NCBI RefSeq assembly: GCF_014648875.1
Contig: NZ_BMRY01000002.1
Location: 682,001-746,000, forward strand
Length of the DNA: 64,000 bases
Direction of reading: 5' to 3'
From: Streptomyces parvus
GTDB taxonomy: Bacteria; Actinomycetota; Actinomycetes; Streptomycetales; Streptomycetaceae
The translations under genes and the position numbers were made by a program. Below, piece by piece: positions 1 to 9,450 of the stretch. Within the stretch, counting starts at the first letter, position 1; the number at the start of each line of letters is the position of its first letter. Under the pieces are notes generated by a model. That model did not search any database, was not told where the DNA came from, and saw only the letters and a program-made list of their open reading frames with translations.

Positions 1-152
1 CCGAACGCGGCGTCGACGGGCGCGAGGCTGGTGGCGTAGGTCCGGACTCCGTCCGCCGAGAGCCGCCGGTAGAGCGCGGTGATCGCGGAGCGGACCGTGT
101 CCAGATGCGGAAAGCCATGGGCGACGGGTGCGCCCGGAGGACGGTTCGTCAC
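1..152 (-). CDS. Unidentified protein, N-terminal part only
   Basis: Only the first 50 codons lie in the window; the gene runs leftward off the edge. The reading frame opens at a GTG (150-152), preceded on the minus strand by a GGGGGA ribosome site eight bases upstream, and stays open to the edge with G/C at nearly all third positions, which supports coding. The visible peptide begins VTNRPPGAPVAHGFPHLD and continues through a helix-like segment (VRSAITALYRRLSADG). I do not recognise a family from this fragment. The neighbouring trypsin gene is divergent. Confidence 0.5.
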   Translation of the reverse strand, partial: MTNRPPGAPVAHGFPHLDTVRSAITALYRRLSADGVRTYATSLAPVDAAF

Positions 153-1299
<1,147 letters not shown>

Positions 1300-1300
1300 C

Positions 1301-1317
1301 CCGGTCGGAGCGACCGG
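1301..1317 (+). terminator. Small hairpin after the trypsin gene
   Basis: CCGGTC (1301-1306) pairs with GACCGG (1312-1317) around a 5-base loop, starting two bases after the protease stop codon. There is no T-run, so it is a weak candidate typical of streptomycete terminators. Confidence 0.4.
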
Positions 1318-1363
1318 CCGGCTCAGGCCTGATCCACCCGATCGTCGGGCGCCGACCCGCTGA

Positions 1364-3184
1364 TCACGGCTGAACCACCCCGGGGGTGCCCGTTCGTACG
1401 GGTGCCCCCGGGCCCAGTTCCACCCACGGCTCGCCCGCGTCCTCCAGCTCCAGCACCCACACCTCGTTGGCGCCCTCGCGGAGCACCGGACCCGGCACGT
1501 ACAGGATCCGCTGCGGGCCCGCCGACCAGTACCGGCCCAGGCAGAAGCCGTTCACCCAGACGAACCCGCGCGTCCAGCCCGGCAGTTCGAGCCCCGCATG
1601 GCCGAGACCCGCCGCGCCCTTTACCGAGAACGCCCCCCGGAACAGCCCCGTTCGCCCCGCGTCGCCCGCCCCCGCGGCGGCCTCCACCGGCCCGAACGGG
1701 ACCGCCGCCACCGCGCCCGGCACCTCGAAGGCGTCCAGCCGCAGCCCCCGGGCCCGTACCCCGTGCAGGTACTGCCGCTCGTGCAGCACCCCGCCCGTGA
1801 CCCCCTTCGGCTCACCCAGCCGCGGCCCGTAGTTGACCCGGCCCAGCGACTCCGCCCACAGCTCGACCTCCGCGGGCCCCGCCACCGGCTCCGGCAGCGT
1901 GCCGGACTCCTCGGTCAGCACCCCGGCCCGCACCCCGTCCACGTACACCACCGCCCTGTCCCGCAGCCCCGACGCGCCCAGCGGATACGCCTGGCGCGGC
2001 CCCGGCACCGCCACCCGGTAACGCACCAGACCCCGGTCCACGCCCAGCTCCTCGAAGGTCGGCGGCACCCCCGACTCCGTCTCCGGATCGCCCAGCGCCT
2101 CCGTCACGTCCCCGAGCCCCGCCCACCCGGTCAACTCCGCCCGCACCGGCCCGGCGAGACCCCGCGGCTCCGGCGGCAGCGCGGGCAACGGCCCCTCCGC
2201 GTACTCCTGGAGAACCTTCCGGAACAGGTGGAACTTCTCCGTGGCCCGCCCGTACTCGTCGACCGGTGCGTCGTAGTCGTACGACGTCACCGTCGGCTGG
2301 AACTCTCCGTCCTGCAGGGGGCCACCCCGGTTCGCCCCCGCCCAGCCCGCGAAGTTCGACCCGCCGTGCGCCATGTAGATGTTCACCGACGCCCCGCACT
2401 CCAGGATCTCCCGCAGCGCCCCGGCCGCCTCCTCCGCGTCGCGCAGCACCGGTTCGGCACCCCAGTGGTCGAACCAGCCGCACCAGAGCTCCATACACAT
2501 CAACGGACCCTTCGGCTGATGCCGGCGCAGCACCGCGAAACCCTCCCGCGCCCCCGAACCGAAGTTCGCCGTCGCTAGCAGCCCCGGCACCGAACCCCCG
2601 GTCAGCATGTGGTCCTCCGGCCCGTCCGACGTGAACAGCGGGACCGTCACCCCGCACTCCCGCAGCAGCCCCGCCAGCCACTCCAGATACACCGCGTCGG
2701 AGCCGAAACTCCCGTACTCGTTCTCCGCCTGGACGAGGATCACCGGACCGCCCCGCACCACCTGCCGCTCCACCACCTGCGGCAGCAGCTCCCGGAACCA
2801 CCGTTCCACCACCGCCCGGAACTCCGCGTCCCGGGTCCGCACCCGCCGCCCGAACCGGCCCGTCACCCACACCGGAAGACCGCCGTTCTCCCACTCGGCG
2901 CAGATGTACGGACCCGGCCGCACGATCGCCCACAGCCCCGCCCGCTCCACCGCGTCCAGGAACCGGCCGAGCGCCCCGACGTCCCGGAGCTCGCCCTCGC
3001 GCGGCTCGTGCAGATTCCACGGCACATACGTCTCGACGCAGTTCAGGCCCATCGCGGCGAGCATCGCGAGCCGGTGCCCCCACTGCTCCTCGTGCACCCG
3101 GAAGTAGTGCAGGGCGCCCGACAGCAGCCGTACGGGCTTCCCGTCGAACCGGAAGCCCTCGTCGTCCACGGTGAAGTCGGTCAT
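1364..3184 (-). CDS. Beta-galactosidase, glycoside hydrolase family 35
   Basis: A 606-residue cytoplasmic-type retaining beta-galactosidase with no signal peptide. The N-terminal TIM barrel opens with the GH35 signature LLSGALHYFRV. The acid/base Glu156 sits in AENEYGSFG and the nucleophile Glu232 in MELWCGWFDHWG. Two beta-sandwich domains follow (about 380-606), including the C-terminal WTRGFVWVNGFCLGRYW segment typical of the family. The ATG at 3184 (MTDFTVDDEGF) gives the usual family start; a longer frame upstream overlaps the divergent promoter. It is transcribed away from the adjacent AraC regulator, which is likely its local controller and suggests inducible use of a galactoside or plant/host glycan. 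Confidence 0.92.
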   Translation of the reverse strand: MTDFTVDDEGFRFDGKPVRLLSGALHYFRVHEEQWGHRLAMLAAMGLNCVETYVPWNLHEPREGELRDVGALGRFLDAVERAGLWAIVRPGPYICAEWENGGLPVWVTGRFGRRVRTRDAEFRAVVERWFRELLPQVVERQVVRGGPVILVQAENEYGSFGSDAVYLEWLAGLLRECGVTVPLFTSDGPEDHMLTGGSVPGLLATANFGSGAREGFAVLRRHQPKGPLMCMELWCGWFDHWGAEPVLRDAEEAAGALREILECGASVNIYMAHGGSNFAGWAGANRGGPLQDGEFQPTVTSYDYDAPVDEYGRATEKFHLFRKVLQEYAEGPLPALPPEPRGLAGPVRAELTGWAGLGDVTEALGDPETESGVPPTFEELGVDRGLVRYRVAVPGPRQAYPLGASGLRDRAVVYVDGVRAGVLTEESGTLPEPVAGPAEVELWAESLGRVNYGPRLGEPKGVTGGVLHERQYLHGVRARGLRLDAFEVPGAVAAVPFGPVEAAAGAGDAGRTGLFRGAFSVKGAAGLGHAGLELPGWTRGFVWVNGFCLGRYWSAGPQRILYVPGPVLREGANEVWVLELEDAGEPWVELGPGAPVRTGTPGVVQP

Positions 3185-3387
3185 GGCGCAGTTACGCTCC
3201 TGTGCTCGGCCGCACCCGGCGGCCCCCGGTCGATTGGTCCGACCACTGTCACCTCTGGCGCGCACCGGGTCCATGGACAAAGATCGCTGTTGATTGGACG
3301 CAACGGACCGGCGGCCGGGACCCGCCGGGACCGGAACCGAACCGGAACCGGAACGGCAACCGACGGACCACCTGGGAGGGGAAGACC
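3185..3387. promoter_or_regulatory. Divergent promoter region with small palindromes
   Basis: The 203-base gap between the beta-galactosidase and AraC genes contains TGGTC-C-GACCA (3235-3245), GTCCATGGAC (3269-3278) and two GATTGG hexamers 60 bp apart (3232-3237, 3292-3297). AraC-type proteins commonly bind spaced direct repeats, so the GATTGG pair is a plausible operator; this is inference. Confidence 0.45.
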
Positions 3388-4269
3388 GTGACCTACCACA
3401 CCTGGATGCGCTTCTTCACCCCGAGCCCGCTCCACCACCGGCTGGGCCTCGTCTGCCTCGGCGTCGGCCTCCAGCACGGGGCGCTGCCCACCGTCGGGCC
3501 CCGCACCCTCGACCACCACGTCGCCGTGATCGTCAACTCCGGCACCGGCTGGTTCAAGGGCCCCGACGGCCGCCGCACCCCCGTCACCGGCCCCAGCCTC
3601 ATCTGGCTGACCCCCGGCACCCCCCACCACTACGGCGCCGACCCCGGCACCGGCTGGGACGAGAGCTTCGTCGACTTCACCGGCCCCGCCACCACCACGT
3701 ACACCGAACTCGGCTACATCGAACCCGACCGCCCCCTCGTCCCGCTCGCCGACACCGCCGCCCCGCGCGCCGCCGTCGGACGCATCGTGCGCGCCGCCCG
3801 CCGCGGCAACCCCCTCCTGGAGGTCGAGACCGGGGCCGCCGTCCACGAACTCCTCGTCTCCCTGCGCCGCGCCCGCGCCGACATCGGCCCCGACGGCGGT
3901 CCGGTGCTCCAGGCGCTCGCCCGCGACGCCTACCAGCCGCTCACCGTCGCCCAGCACGCCTCCCGGCACGGCATGACCCCCGCCGAACTGCGCACCGCCG
4001 TACGGCGCGGCGCAGGGTGCAGCCCCAAGGACTACCTGCTCGGGATCCGCCTCGGCCGGGCCAAGGAACTCCTCGCCGCCACCGACCTCCCGGTCGCCGC
4101 CGTGGCCCGCCGCGTCGGCTACGACGACCCCGCCTACTTCTCCCGGCTCTTCGCCCGCCGGGTTGGCACGGCCCCCGTCCGCTTCCGCGAACAGCAGGGC
4201 CGCAGCGTGCCCGGCGGCTGGAGCGACCAGGTGCCCGACCCCGACGACCCGCCGACGATCGGGCCGTGA
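3388..4269 (+). CDS. AraC-family transcriptional regulator
   Basis: A 293-residue regulator with an N-terminal AraC-type cupin (about 1-170; histidine-rich TPGTPHHYG effector pocket segment) and a C-terminal double helix-turn-helix (about 185-285). The second HTH carries the family signature PVAAVARRVGYDDPAYFSRLF. The GTG at 3388 is chosen because GGGAGGGG lies just upstream and the cupin begins immediately; an upstream in-frame start would enter the divergent promoter. Divergent orientation from the GH35 gene suggests it senses a sugar and activates that gene. Confidence 0.88.
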   Translation: MTYHTWMRFFTPSPLHHRLGLVCLGVGLQHGALPTVGPRTLDHHVAVIVNSGTGWFKGPDGRRTPVTGPSLIWLTPGTPHHYGADPGTGWDESFVDFTGPATTTYTELGYIEPDRPLVPLADTAAPRAAVGRIVRAARRGNPLLEVETGAAVHELLVSLRRARADIGPDGGPVLQALARDAYQPLTVAQHASRHGMTPAELRTAVRRGAGCSPKDYLLGIRLGRAKELLAATDLPVAAVARRVGYDDPAYFSRLFARRVGTAPVRFREQQGRSVPGGWSDQVPDPDDPPTIGP

Positions 4270-4294
4270 GGACGGACGTCTAAGCTCGCTGACC

Positions 4295-4702
4295 ATGAGT
4301 ACGAGCGAGATCGACGCGACCGTCCGGGCCGAGCTGAACCGGCTGCGCGAGAGCATCGACAACATCGACGCCGCCGTCGTCCACATGCTGGCCGAACGCT
4401 TCAAGGCCACCCAGCAGGTCGGCCGTCTGAAGGCCGACCACAAGCTGCCGCCCGCCGACCCCGCCCGCGAGACCCGCCAGATCGCCCGGCTCAGGGAACT
4501 GGCCCAGAGCGCCAACCTGGACCCGGCGTTCGCCGAGAAGCTGCTGAACTTCATCATCGCCGAGGTGATCCGCCACCACGAGCGCATCGCCGAGGAGGCG
4601 GAGAACGGCCAGGTGGAGAGCGGCGAGGCGGAGAACGGCGAGGTGGAGAGCGGCCAGGAGGAGAGCGGCCAGGAGGAGAACGGCCAGGCACGGAACGTCT
4701 GA
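4295..4702 (+). CDS. Chorismate mutase (AroQ class)
   Basis: A 135-residue all-helical AroQ-type chorismate mutase converting chorismate to prephenate for Phe/Tyr synthesis. The catalytic helices are recognisable: LNRLRESIDNIDAAVVHMLAER, then KATQQVGRLKADH, and the C-terminal helix ending in FIIAEVIRHHERIAEEA. The core occupies about residues 8-100; the last 35 residues form an acidic tail of six pentapeptide repeats not needed for the fold. ATG 4295 gives the normal family N-terminus. It converges with the aquaporin gene, the two stops being only a few bases apart. Confidence 0.9.
   Translation: MSTSEIDATVRAELNRLRESIDNIDAAVVHMLAERFKATQQVGRLKADHKLPPADPARETRQIARLRELAQSANLDPAFAEKLLNFIIAEVIRHHERIAEEAENGQVESGEAENGEVESGQEESGQEENGQARNV
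4595..4684 (+). repeat. Six 15-bp tandem repeats coding (E/Q)xE(N/S)G
   Basis: Six consecutive 15-base units encode the pentapeptide E/Q-x-E-N/S-G at the C-terminus of chorismate mutase. Units differ by one to four bases, so the array has diverged but keeps phase. It probably grew by slippage; copy number is likely to vary between strains. Confidence 0.85.
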
Positions 4703-4706
4703 GCCG

Positions 4707-5516
4707 CTACCGGGACGACGGCCGGCGGAGCCCGGTCCGCCCCGCGCACCACGCGCCGAGCACCGCCCCCACGGCCGGCCCGAGCACGTACACCCACAGC
4801 CGCCCCGTGTCCCCGGCCAGCAGCGCCGGGCCGAACTGCCGCGCCGGGTTCGCCGATCCGCCGCTCAGCGGGCCGAGCACCCCGATGACCAGGGCCGTCG
4901 TCAGCCCCACCGCGTACGGGAGCACCCGGCGCCCGCCCGGCGACGCGAGCAGCACGGCGAGCATCAGCGTCGACCCCGCCAGGACCCCCGCCTCGGCCGC
5001 CAGGACCACCGCGTCGCCCCACGCCGGATCGGCCCGCACCGAGGCGTGACGGACCGGCGGGCGCCCGGCCGCCGGACCCCACACCAGCCCCGCGCACCAC
5101 ACCCCGGACACCGACCCGGCCAACTGGGCCACGGCGTACGGCACGACCTCGCGACCGGGGAAGACCCCGAGCCGCCACAGGGCGACGGTGACGGCCGGGT
5201 TCAGATGGCCGCCCGAGCAGCGGCCGGGCGGGGACAGCATCAGCAGGGCGAGCAGGATCCCGACGACGCCGCCCAGCACCGCCGGACGGGCGGCCGCCGA
5301 CCCCGGGTCCGGCCCGACGAGCCACCGCACCGCCGTCACGATCAGGAACAGCAGCAGCGCGGTCAGCGCCGCCTCGCAGACCGCCCGCGGCAGCAGGGGA
5401 GCGGGACCGGCATCAGGCCCGTGCGGGGACTCCGGAGCTCGGTGACCGACCGTGGTGGGCCGGATCTCCGGCCCGGGTCTCGGAACGACAGGTTCGGGCG
5501 CAGGCGTGAGCGTCAT
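4707..5516 (-). CDS. Aquaporin / glycerol-facilitator family channel (MIP)
   Basis: A 269-residue integral membrane channel for water or small polyols. After a 50-residue proline-rich cytoplasmic extension come six transmembrane segments and both half-helix NPA motifs: SGGHLNPAVTVALWR in the first half and GGSANPARQFGPALL in the second. The sequence fits the aquaporin branch (RxFGPA after the second NPA) better than GlpF, which usually has a DxxR pattern there; selectivity remains uncertain. Start ATG 5516 is preceded by AGGACG-like sequence. The gene is divergent from aminopeptidase N. Confidence 0.88.
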   Translation of the reverse strand: MTLTPAPEPVVPRPGPEIRPTTVGHRAPESPHGPDAGPAPLLPRAVCEAALTALLLFLIVTAVRWLVGPDPGSAAARPAVLGGVVGILLALLMLSPPGRCSGGHLNPAVTVALWRLGVFPGREVVPYAVAQLAGSVSGVWCAGLVWGPAAGRPPVRHASVRADPAWGDAVVLAAEAGVLAGSTLMLAVLLASPGGRRVLPYAVGLTTALVIGVLGPLSGGSANPARQFGPALLAGDTGRLWVYVLGPAVGAVLGAWCAGRTGLRRPSSR

Positions 5517-5675
5517 GAGGGACGTCCTCGGTATTCGGTGTGCCGCGCCGAGGAGATGGTAAGCGGCAACAGCCCCCCCGGGGTATCCACCCGCCACGAT
5601 CACGCCACCTGCCCGCCCGTCCGCCCAGGGAGAACCCCGCTGCGCCCGCCGTCCCCCGTACGGCAGCATGGGGCC

Positions 5676-8225
5676 ATGTCCGTACTGACGCGCGACGAAG
5701 CGCAGACCCGAGCCCAGATCCTCGACGTGGAGCGGTACACGATCGCCCTCGACCTCACCACCGGCGAGGAGACCTTCGACTCCGCCACCGCCATCCGGTT
5801 CACCGCCCGCGTGGCCGGAGACACCTTCGTCGAGGTCAAGCCCGCCACCCTGCGCTCGATCAGTCTCGACGGACAGCCCCTGGACCCCGCCCTCCTCGAC
5901 GGCAACCGCTACCCCCTCCCCGGGCTCACCGCCGGCCCCCACGAACTGCGCGTCGACGCCGCGATGCACTACTCCCGCACCGGCGAGGGCATGCACCGCT
6001 TCACCGACCCCACCGACGGCGAGACCTACCTCTACACCCAGCTGTTCATGGATGACGTCCAGCGCGTCTTCGCCGCCTTCGACCAGCCCGACCTCAAGTC
6101 CGTCTTCGCCATCGACGTCACCGCCCCCGAAGGCTGGACCGTCCTCGGCAACTGCGTCGCCGAGCACACCGGACAGGGGCGCTGGACCATCGCCCCCACC
6201 CCCCTCATCTCCACCTACCTCGTCGCCATCGCCGCCGGACCCTGGCACTCGATCACCACCGAGCACGCCGGACTGCCCTTCGGTATCCACTGCCGCCGCT
6301 CCCTCGCCCCGTACCTGGACGCCGACGCCGACGAGATCCTCGACATCACCCGCGCCTGCTACGACCGCTACCACGAGAAGTTCGACGAGCCCTACCCGTT
6401 CGACTCCTACGACCAGGCCTTCGTCCCCGAGTTCAACGCCGGCGCCATGGAGAACCCCGGACTCGTCACCTTCCGCGACGAGTTCGTCTACCGCTCCGCC
6501 GTCACCGACACCGAGCGCCAGACCCGCGCCATGGTCATCGCCCACGAGATGGCCCACATGTGGTTCGGCGACCTCGTCACCCTCACCTGGTGGGACGACA
6601 TCTGGCTGAACGAGTCCTTCGCCGAGTACATGGGCTACCAGACCCTCACCGAAGCCACCCGATTCACCGACACCTGGGTCGACTTCGGCGTCGCCCGCAA
6701 GGGCTGGGGCTACGACGCCGACCAGCGCCCCTCCACCCACCCCGTCGCCCCCGACCCCGACGCCGTCCCCGACACCGCCTCCGCCCTCCTCAACTTCGAC
6801 GGCATCAGCTACGCCAAGGGCGCCTCCGCCCTGCGCCAACTCGTCGCCTGGCTCGGCGAGAAGGACTTCCTGGCCGGCATCAACGCCCACTTCGCCCGCC
6901 ACAAGTTCGCCAACGCCACCCTCGCCGACTTCATCGACAACCTGGCCTCCGCCACCGACCGCGACGTCCACGCCTGGGCCGGACAGTGGCTGCGCACCAC
7001 CGGCATCGACACCCTCACCGCCGAGACCGGCACCCCCGCCCCCACCGAACCCTCCGGCCCCCCGGCGAACGGCAACGGCCAGTCCTGGGCCCTCACCGTC
7101 ACCCGCGACGGCTCCCGCCCCCACCGCATCACCGTCGGCGCCTACGACCACGCCCTGGGCACCCAGGCGGGCCCCGGCCGCCTCGCGCTGCGCGACCGCT
7201 TCGAGATCGACGTACCCGGCGACGGGACACCCACGATCCGCCCCGGCCGCCGCCCCGCCCTCGTCGTCCTCAACGACGGAGACCTCACCTACGCCAAGAT
7301 CCGCCTGGACACCGCCTCCTGGGACACCGTCCTCACCGACCTCTCCGGCATCCCCGACGCCCTCACCCGGGCCGTCCTGTGGAACACCGCCCGCGACATG
7401 GTCCGCGACGGCGACCTCGCCCCCGCCACCTACCTCGCGACCGCCCGCACCCACCTCCCGTACGAGACGGACCTCGCCCTAGTCCAGGGCGTCCTGTCCT
7501 TCGCCGCCGGCCAGGTCGTCGACCGCTGCACCATCCCCGAGGACCTGCCCGCCGCCCGCGCCACCCTCACCGACCTCTGCCGCGACCTCATCCGCCGCAC
7601 CGAGGACGGCTCACAACCGGGCCTGCGCCTCATCGCCGTACGCCACTTCATCGACGCCGCCACCCAGCCCGACACGCTCCGCAGCTGGCTCGACGAGGGC
7701 ACCGTCCACGGCGGGCCCGAGCTCGACCCCGAACTGCGCTGGCGCATCCTCACCCGGCTCGCCGTCCTCGGCGCCACCGACGAGACCGCCATCGCCACCG
7801 AACTGGCGGCGGACCCCAGCGCCACCGGCCGGGAAGGCGCCGCCCGCTGCCGCGCCGCCCTCCCCACCGCCGAAGCCAAGGCCGCCGCCTGGGACGCCCT
7901 GTTCACCGACGACACCCTGTCCAACTACCTCTTCACCGCCACCGCCCAGGGCTTCTGGCAGCCCGGCCAGGAAGACGTGACCGGCGACTACGTGTCCCGC
8001 TTCTACCCGGACGCCATCGCGCTCGCCGCCCGCAGGGGACCCGCCATCGCCGAGGCCGCCGGACGCTACGCCTTCCCGGTGTACGCCGTCGACCCCGAGA
8101 GCCTCGGCACCGGCCTCCGCGCCCTGGAGGACCCGGCCCTCACCCCGGCCCTGCGCCGCAAGCTCGTCGACCAGCTCGACGACCTCCGCCGCGCCCTCGC
8201 CGTGCGCACGTCGGCCACGGGCTGA
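5676..8225 (+). CDS. pepN: Aminopeptidase N (M1 family zinc metallopeptidase)
   Basis: An 849-residue cytosolic M1 aminopeptidase that removes N-terminal residues from peptides. The exopeptidase motif GAMEN is at 256-260, the zinc-binding HEMAH at 290-294 with the third zinc ligand Glu313 (NESFAEY), in the correct family spacing. The N-terminal beta domain (1-190), thermolysin-like catalytic domain (about 190-450) and C-terminal ERAP1-like helical domain (about 520-840) are all present; the length is normal for actinobacterial PepN. ATG 5676 gives MSVLTRDEAQTRAQIL, the usual start in Streptomyces. It is monocistronic and convergent with the ArsR gene. Confidence 0.95.
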   Translation: MSVLTRDEAQTRAQILDVERYTIALDLTTGEETFDSATAIRFTARVAGDTFVEVKPATLRSISLDGQPLDPALLDGNRYPLPGLTAGPHELRVDAAMHYSRTGEGMHRFTDPTDGETYLYTQLFMDDVQRVFAAFDQPDLKSVFAIDVTAPEGWTVLGNCVAEHTGQGRWTIAPTPLISTYLVAIAAGPWHSITTEHAGLPFGIHCRRSLAPYLDADADEILDITRACYDRYHEKFDEPYPFDSYDQAFVPEFNAGAMENPGLVTFRDEFVYRSAVTDTERQTRAMVIAHEMAHMWFGDLVTLTWWDDIWLNESFAEYMGYQTLTEATRFTDTWVDFGVARKGWGYDADQRPSTHPVAPDPDAVPDTASALLNFDGISYAKGASALRQLVAWLGEKDFLAGINAHFARHKFANATLADFIDNLASATDRDVHAWAGQWLRTTGIDTLTAETGTPAPTEPSGPPANGNGQSWALTVTRDGSRPHRITVGAYDHALGTQAGPGRLALRDRFEIDVPGDGTPTIRPGRRPALVVLNDGDLTYAKIRLDTASWDTVLTDLSGIPDALTRAVLWNTARDMVRDGDLAPATYLATARTHLPYETDLALVQGVLSFAAGQVVDRCTIPEDLPAARATLTDLCRDLIRRTEDGSQPGLRLIAVRHFIDAATQPDTLRSWLDEGTVHGGPELDPELRWRILTRLAVLGATDETAIATELAADPSATGREGAARCRAALPTAEAKAAAWDALFTDDTLSNYLFTATAQGFWQPGQEDVTGDYVSRFYPDAIALAARRGPAIAEAAGRYAFPVYAVDPESLGTGLRALEDPALTPALRRKLVDQLDDLRRALAVRTSATG

Positions 8226-8238
8226 CCTCTCCTGACCT

Positions 8239-8610
8239 CTACGGGGTGTCCTGACGGCCCGGGCGAGCATCGTCCGGGCCGTCGCCGTCCGACCGCAGAT
8301 CGGCCAGCAGCTCCGCCTGACCCGCCAGCACCCCGGTCAGAATCGTCCGCGCCACCCGCAGCAGCTCCGCCACCCCCGGATCGGCCAGCGAGTAGTGGAC
8401 CGCCGACCCCTCCCGCCGGGCCGTCACCAGACCGGCCCGGCGCAACACCGCCAACTGCTGCGAGAGATGCGCGGCCTCGACCCCCACCTCGTTGAGCATC
8501 TCCGAGACCGCGTGATCGCGTTCACTGAGCAGTTCGAGCACCCGGATCCGGACCGGGTGCCCCAGCGTCTTGAAGAACTCCGCCTTCAAGCGGTACAGCG
8601 GCGTGCTCAC
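8239..8610 (-). CDS. ArsR-family winged-helix regulator
   Basis: A 123-residue ArsR/SmtB-type repressor. The winged helix covers residues about 8-90: FKTLGHPVRIRVLELL, then the recognition helix EAAHLSQQLAVLRRAGLV and the wing REGSAVHYSL. No cysteine metal site is visible, so it probably senses something other than metal. I place the start at GTG 8610 (VSTPLYRLKAEFF), which matches the usual N-terminus; GTG 8652 in the same frame would add 14 residues and cannot be excluded. The function of the regulon is not shown by the neighbours. Confidence 0.82.
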   Translation of the reverse strand: MSTPLYRLKAEFFKTLGHPVRIRVLELLSERDHAVSEMLNEVGVEAAHLSQQLAVLRRAGLVTARREGSAVHYSLADPGVAELLRVARTILTGVLAGQAELLADLRSDGDGPDDARPGRQDTP

Positions 8611-8719
8611 CTGCGGCACCCCGTTCCGTACGGCGGGAGCCCGCCGCACCACTGCTGACCTGAACTCTTCTCCATGGGCTCATCCTCGCGCCTCCGCACC
8701 CCGGACGTGTACCCGAGGG

Positions 8720-9159
8720 TCACCGGAAGCCGCGCCGCAGCGGCAGAGTGACCCAGATGCTCTTGCCGCCCTCGTCGGCATCGCCCCGCACCACCGCTCT
8801 GCCGCCCAGACCACGGGTCAGCTCCATCACGGTCGCCAGCCCCCGCCCCGGCGCGATCCCGGCGGACGCGAACAGCGCCGGACGGTACGGATGACGGTCG
8901 TGCACGCCGAACGCGAACGTGTCCGGCCCGCCCGCGAACACCACCGTCACCTGCGGGGAGAGCGCCGCCGCATGACGCACGCTGTTGGCCACCAGCTCGC
9001 TGAGGATCAGCAGCGCCGGATCACGGCACGGCTCCCACGCCGCCACCCCCACTCCTCCAGCACCTGCTCGGTGGTCTCCCGGGCGACGCGCACAGCCCGC
9101 CCCGTCGCGGGCAGCGTCAGCACATGCCGGTACGGCAACGGATCGGGCGGCGTGAACAT
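8720..9159 (-). pseudogene. Frameshifted anti-sigma-like ATP-binding protein (HATPase_c)
   Basis: A HATPase_c protein of the RsbW-like family abundant in Streptomyces, broken by a one-base frameshift. The 5' part opens at ATG 9159 behind AGGGAG (MFTPPDPLPYRHVLTLPATG and on to QVLEEWG). The rest (VAAWEPCRDPALLILSELVANSVRHA to the stop at 8720) is in another frame. It carries the ATP-binding N-box ELVANSVRHA, G1 VHDR, G2 GRGL and the C-terminal strand KSIWVTLPL. The frames would join if the run of five C (9046-9050, plus strand) had six. Either a real inactivating deletion or a sequencing error; the downstream domain is otherwise intact, with coding composition. Confidence 0.8.
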
Positions 9160-9206
9160 CACGCGGGCTCCCTGTCAGGGCGGAACGACCCGTACAGCAT
9201 GTAGTG

Positions 9207-9226
9207 AATTGCATAAAACTGCAATT
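9207..9226. promoter_or_regulatory. AT-rich inverted repeat in divergent promoter
   Basis: AATTGC (9207-9212) and GCAATT (9221-9226) flank eight bases, within a 30-base AT-rich island in otherwise 75% GC sequence. It lies 48 bp upstream of the ATP-binding gene start and 225 bp upstream of the decarboxylase. It is a plausible operator or the core promoter of the leftward gene. Confidence 0.5.
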
Positions 9227-9450
9227 AACTCATTGAGCAGGCGGCTCTGCCCCGAGCGCCCGTCCGGGGCCGCCCCAGCACACCGGTCCCGAAATCGCAC
9301 ACCCATACCACCCCCACCCACCCCGCCCCGGCCCCACCGACCGCCAGTACCCCTTTCGAGTTCGAATCGTTGGGCTCTTCGGCCGCGCCACCCCAAACCA
9401 GGGACAAGCTGGCATGTCCACCCCCGCACACCCGAAGGACCACCCCACCC

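Noticed and set aside
9355..9380. A tRNA-like GTTCGAATC sequence near the decarboxylase start
   Set aside because: The rest of a tRNA (acceptor, D and anticodon arms) cannot be folded from the flanking sequence on either strand.
9227..9450. A DmdR/IdeR iron box upstream of the decarboxylase operon
   Set aside because: No TTAGGTTAGGCTCACCTAA-like sequence is present, so iron control cannot be claimed.
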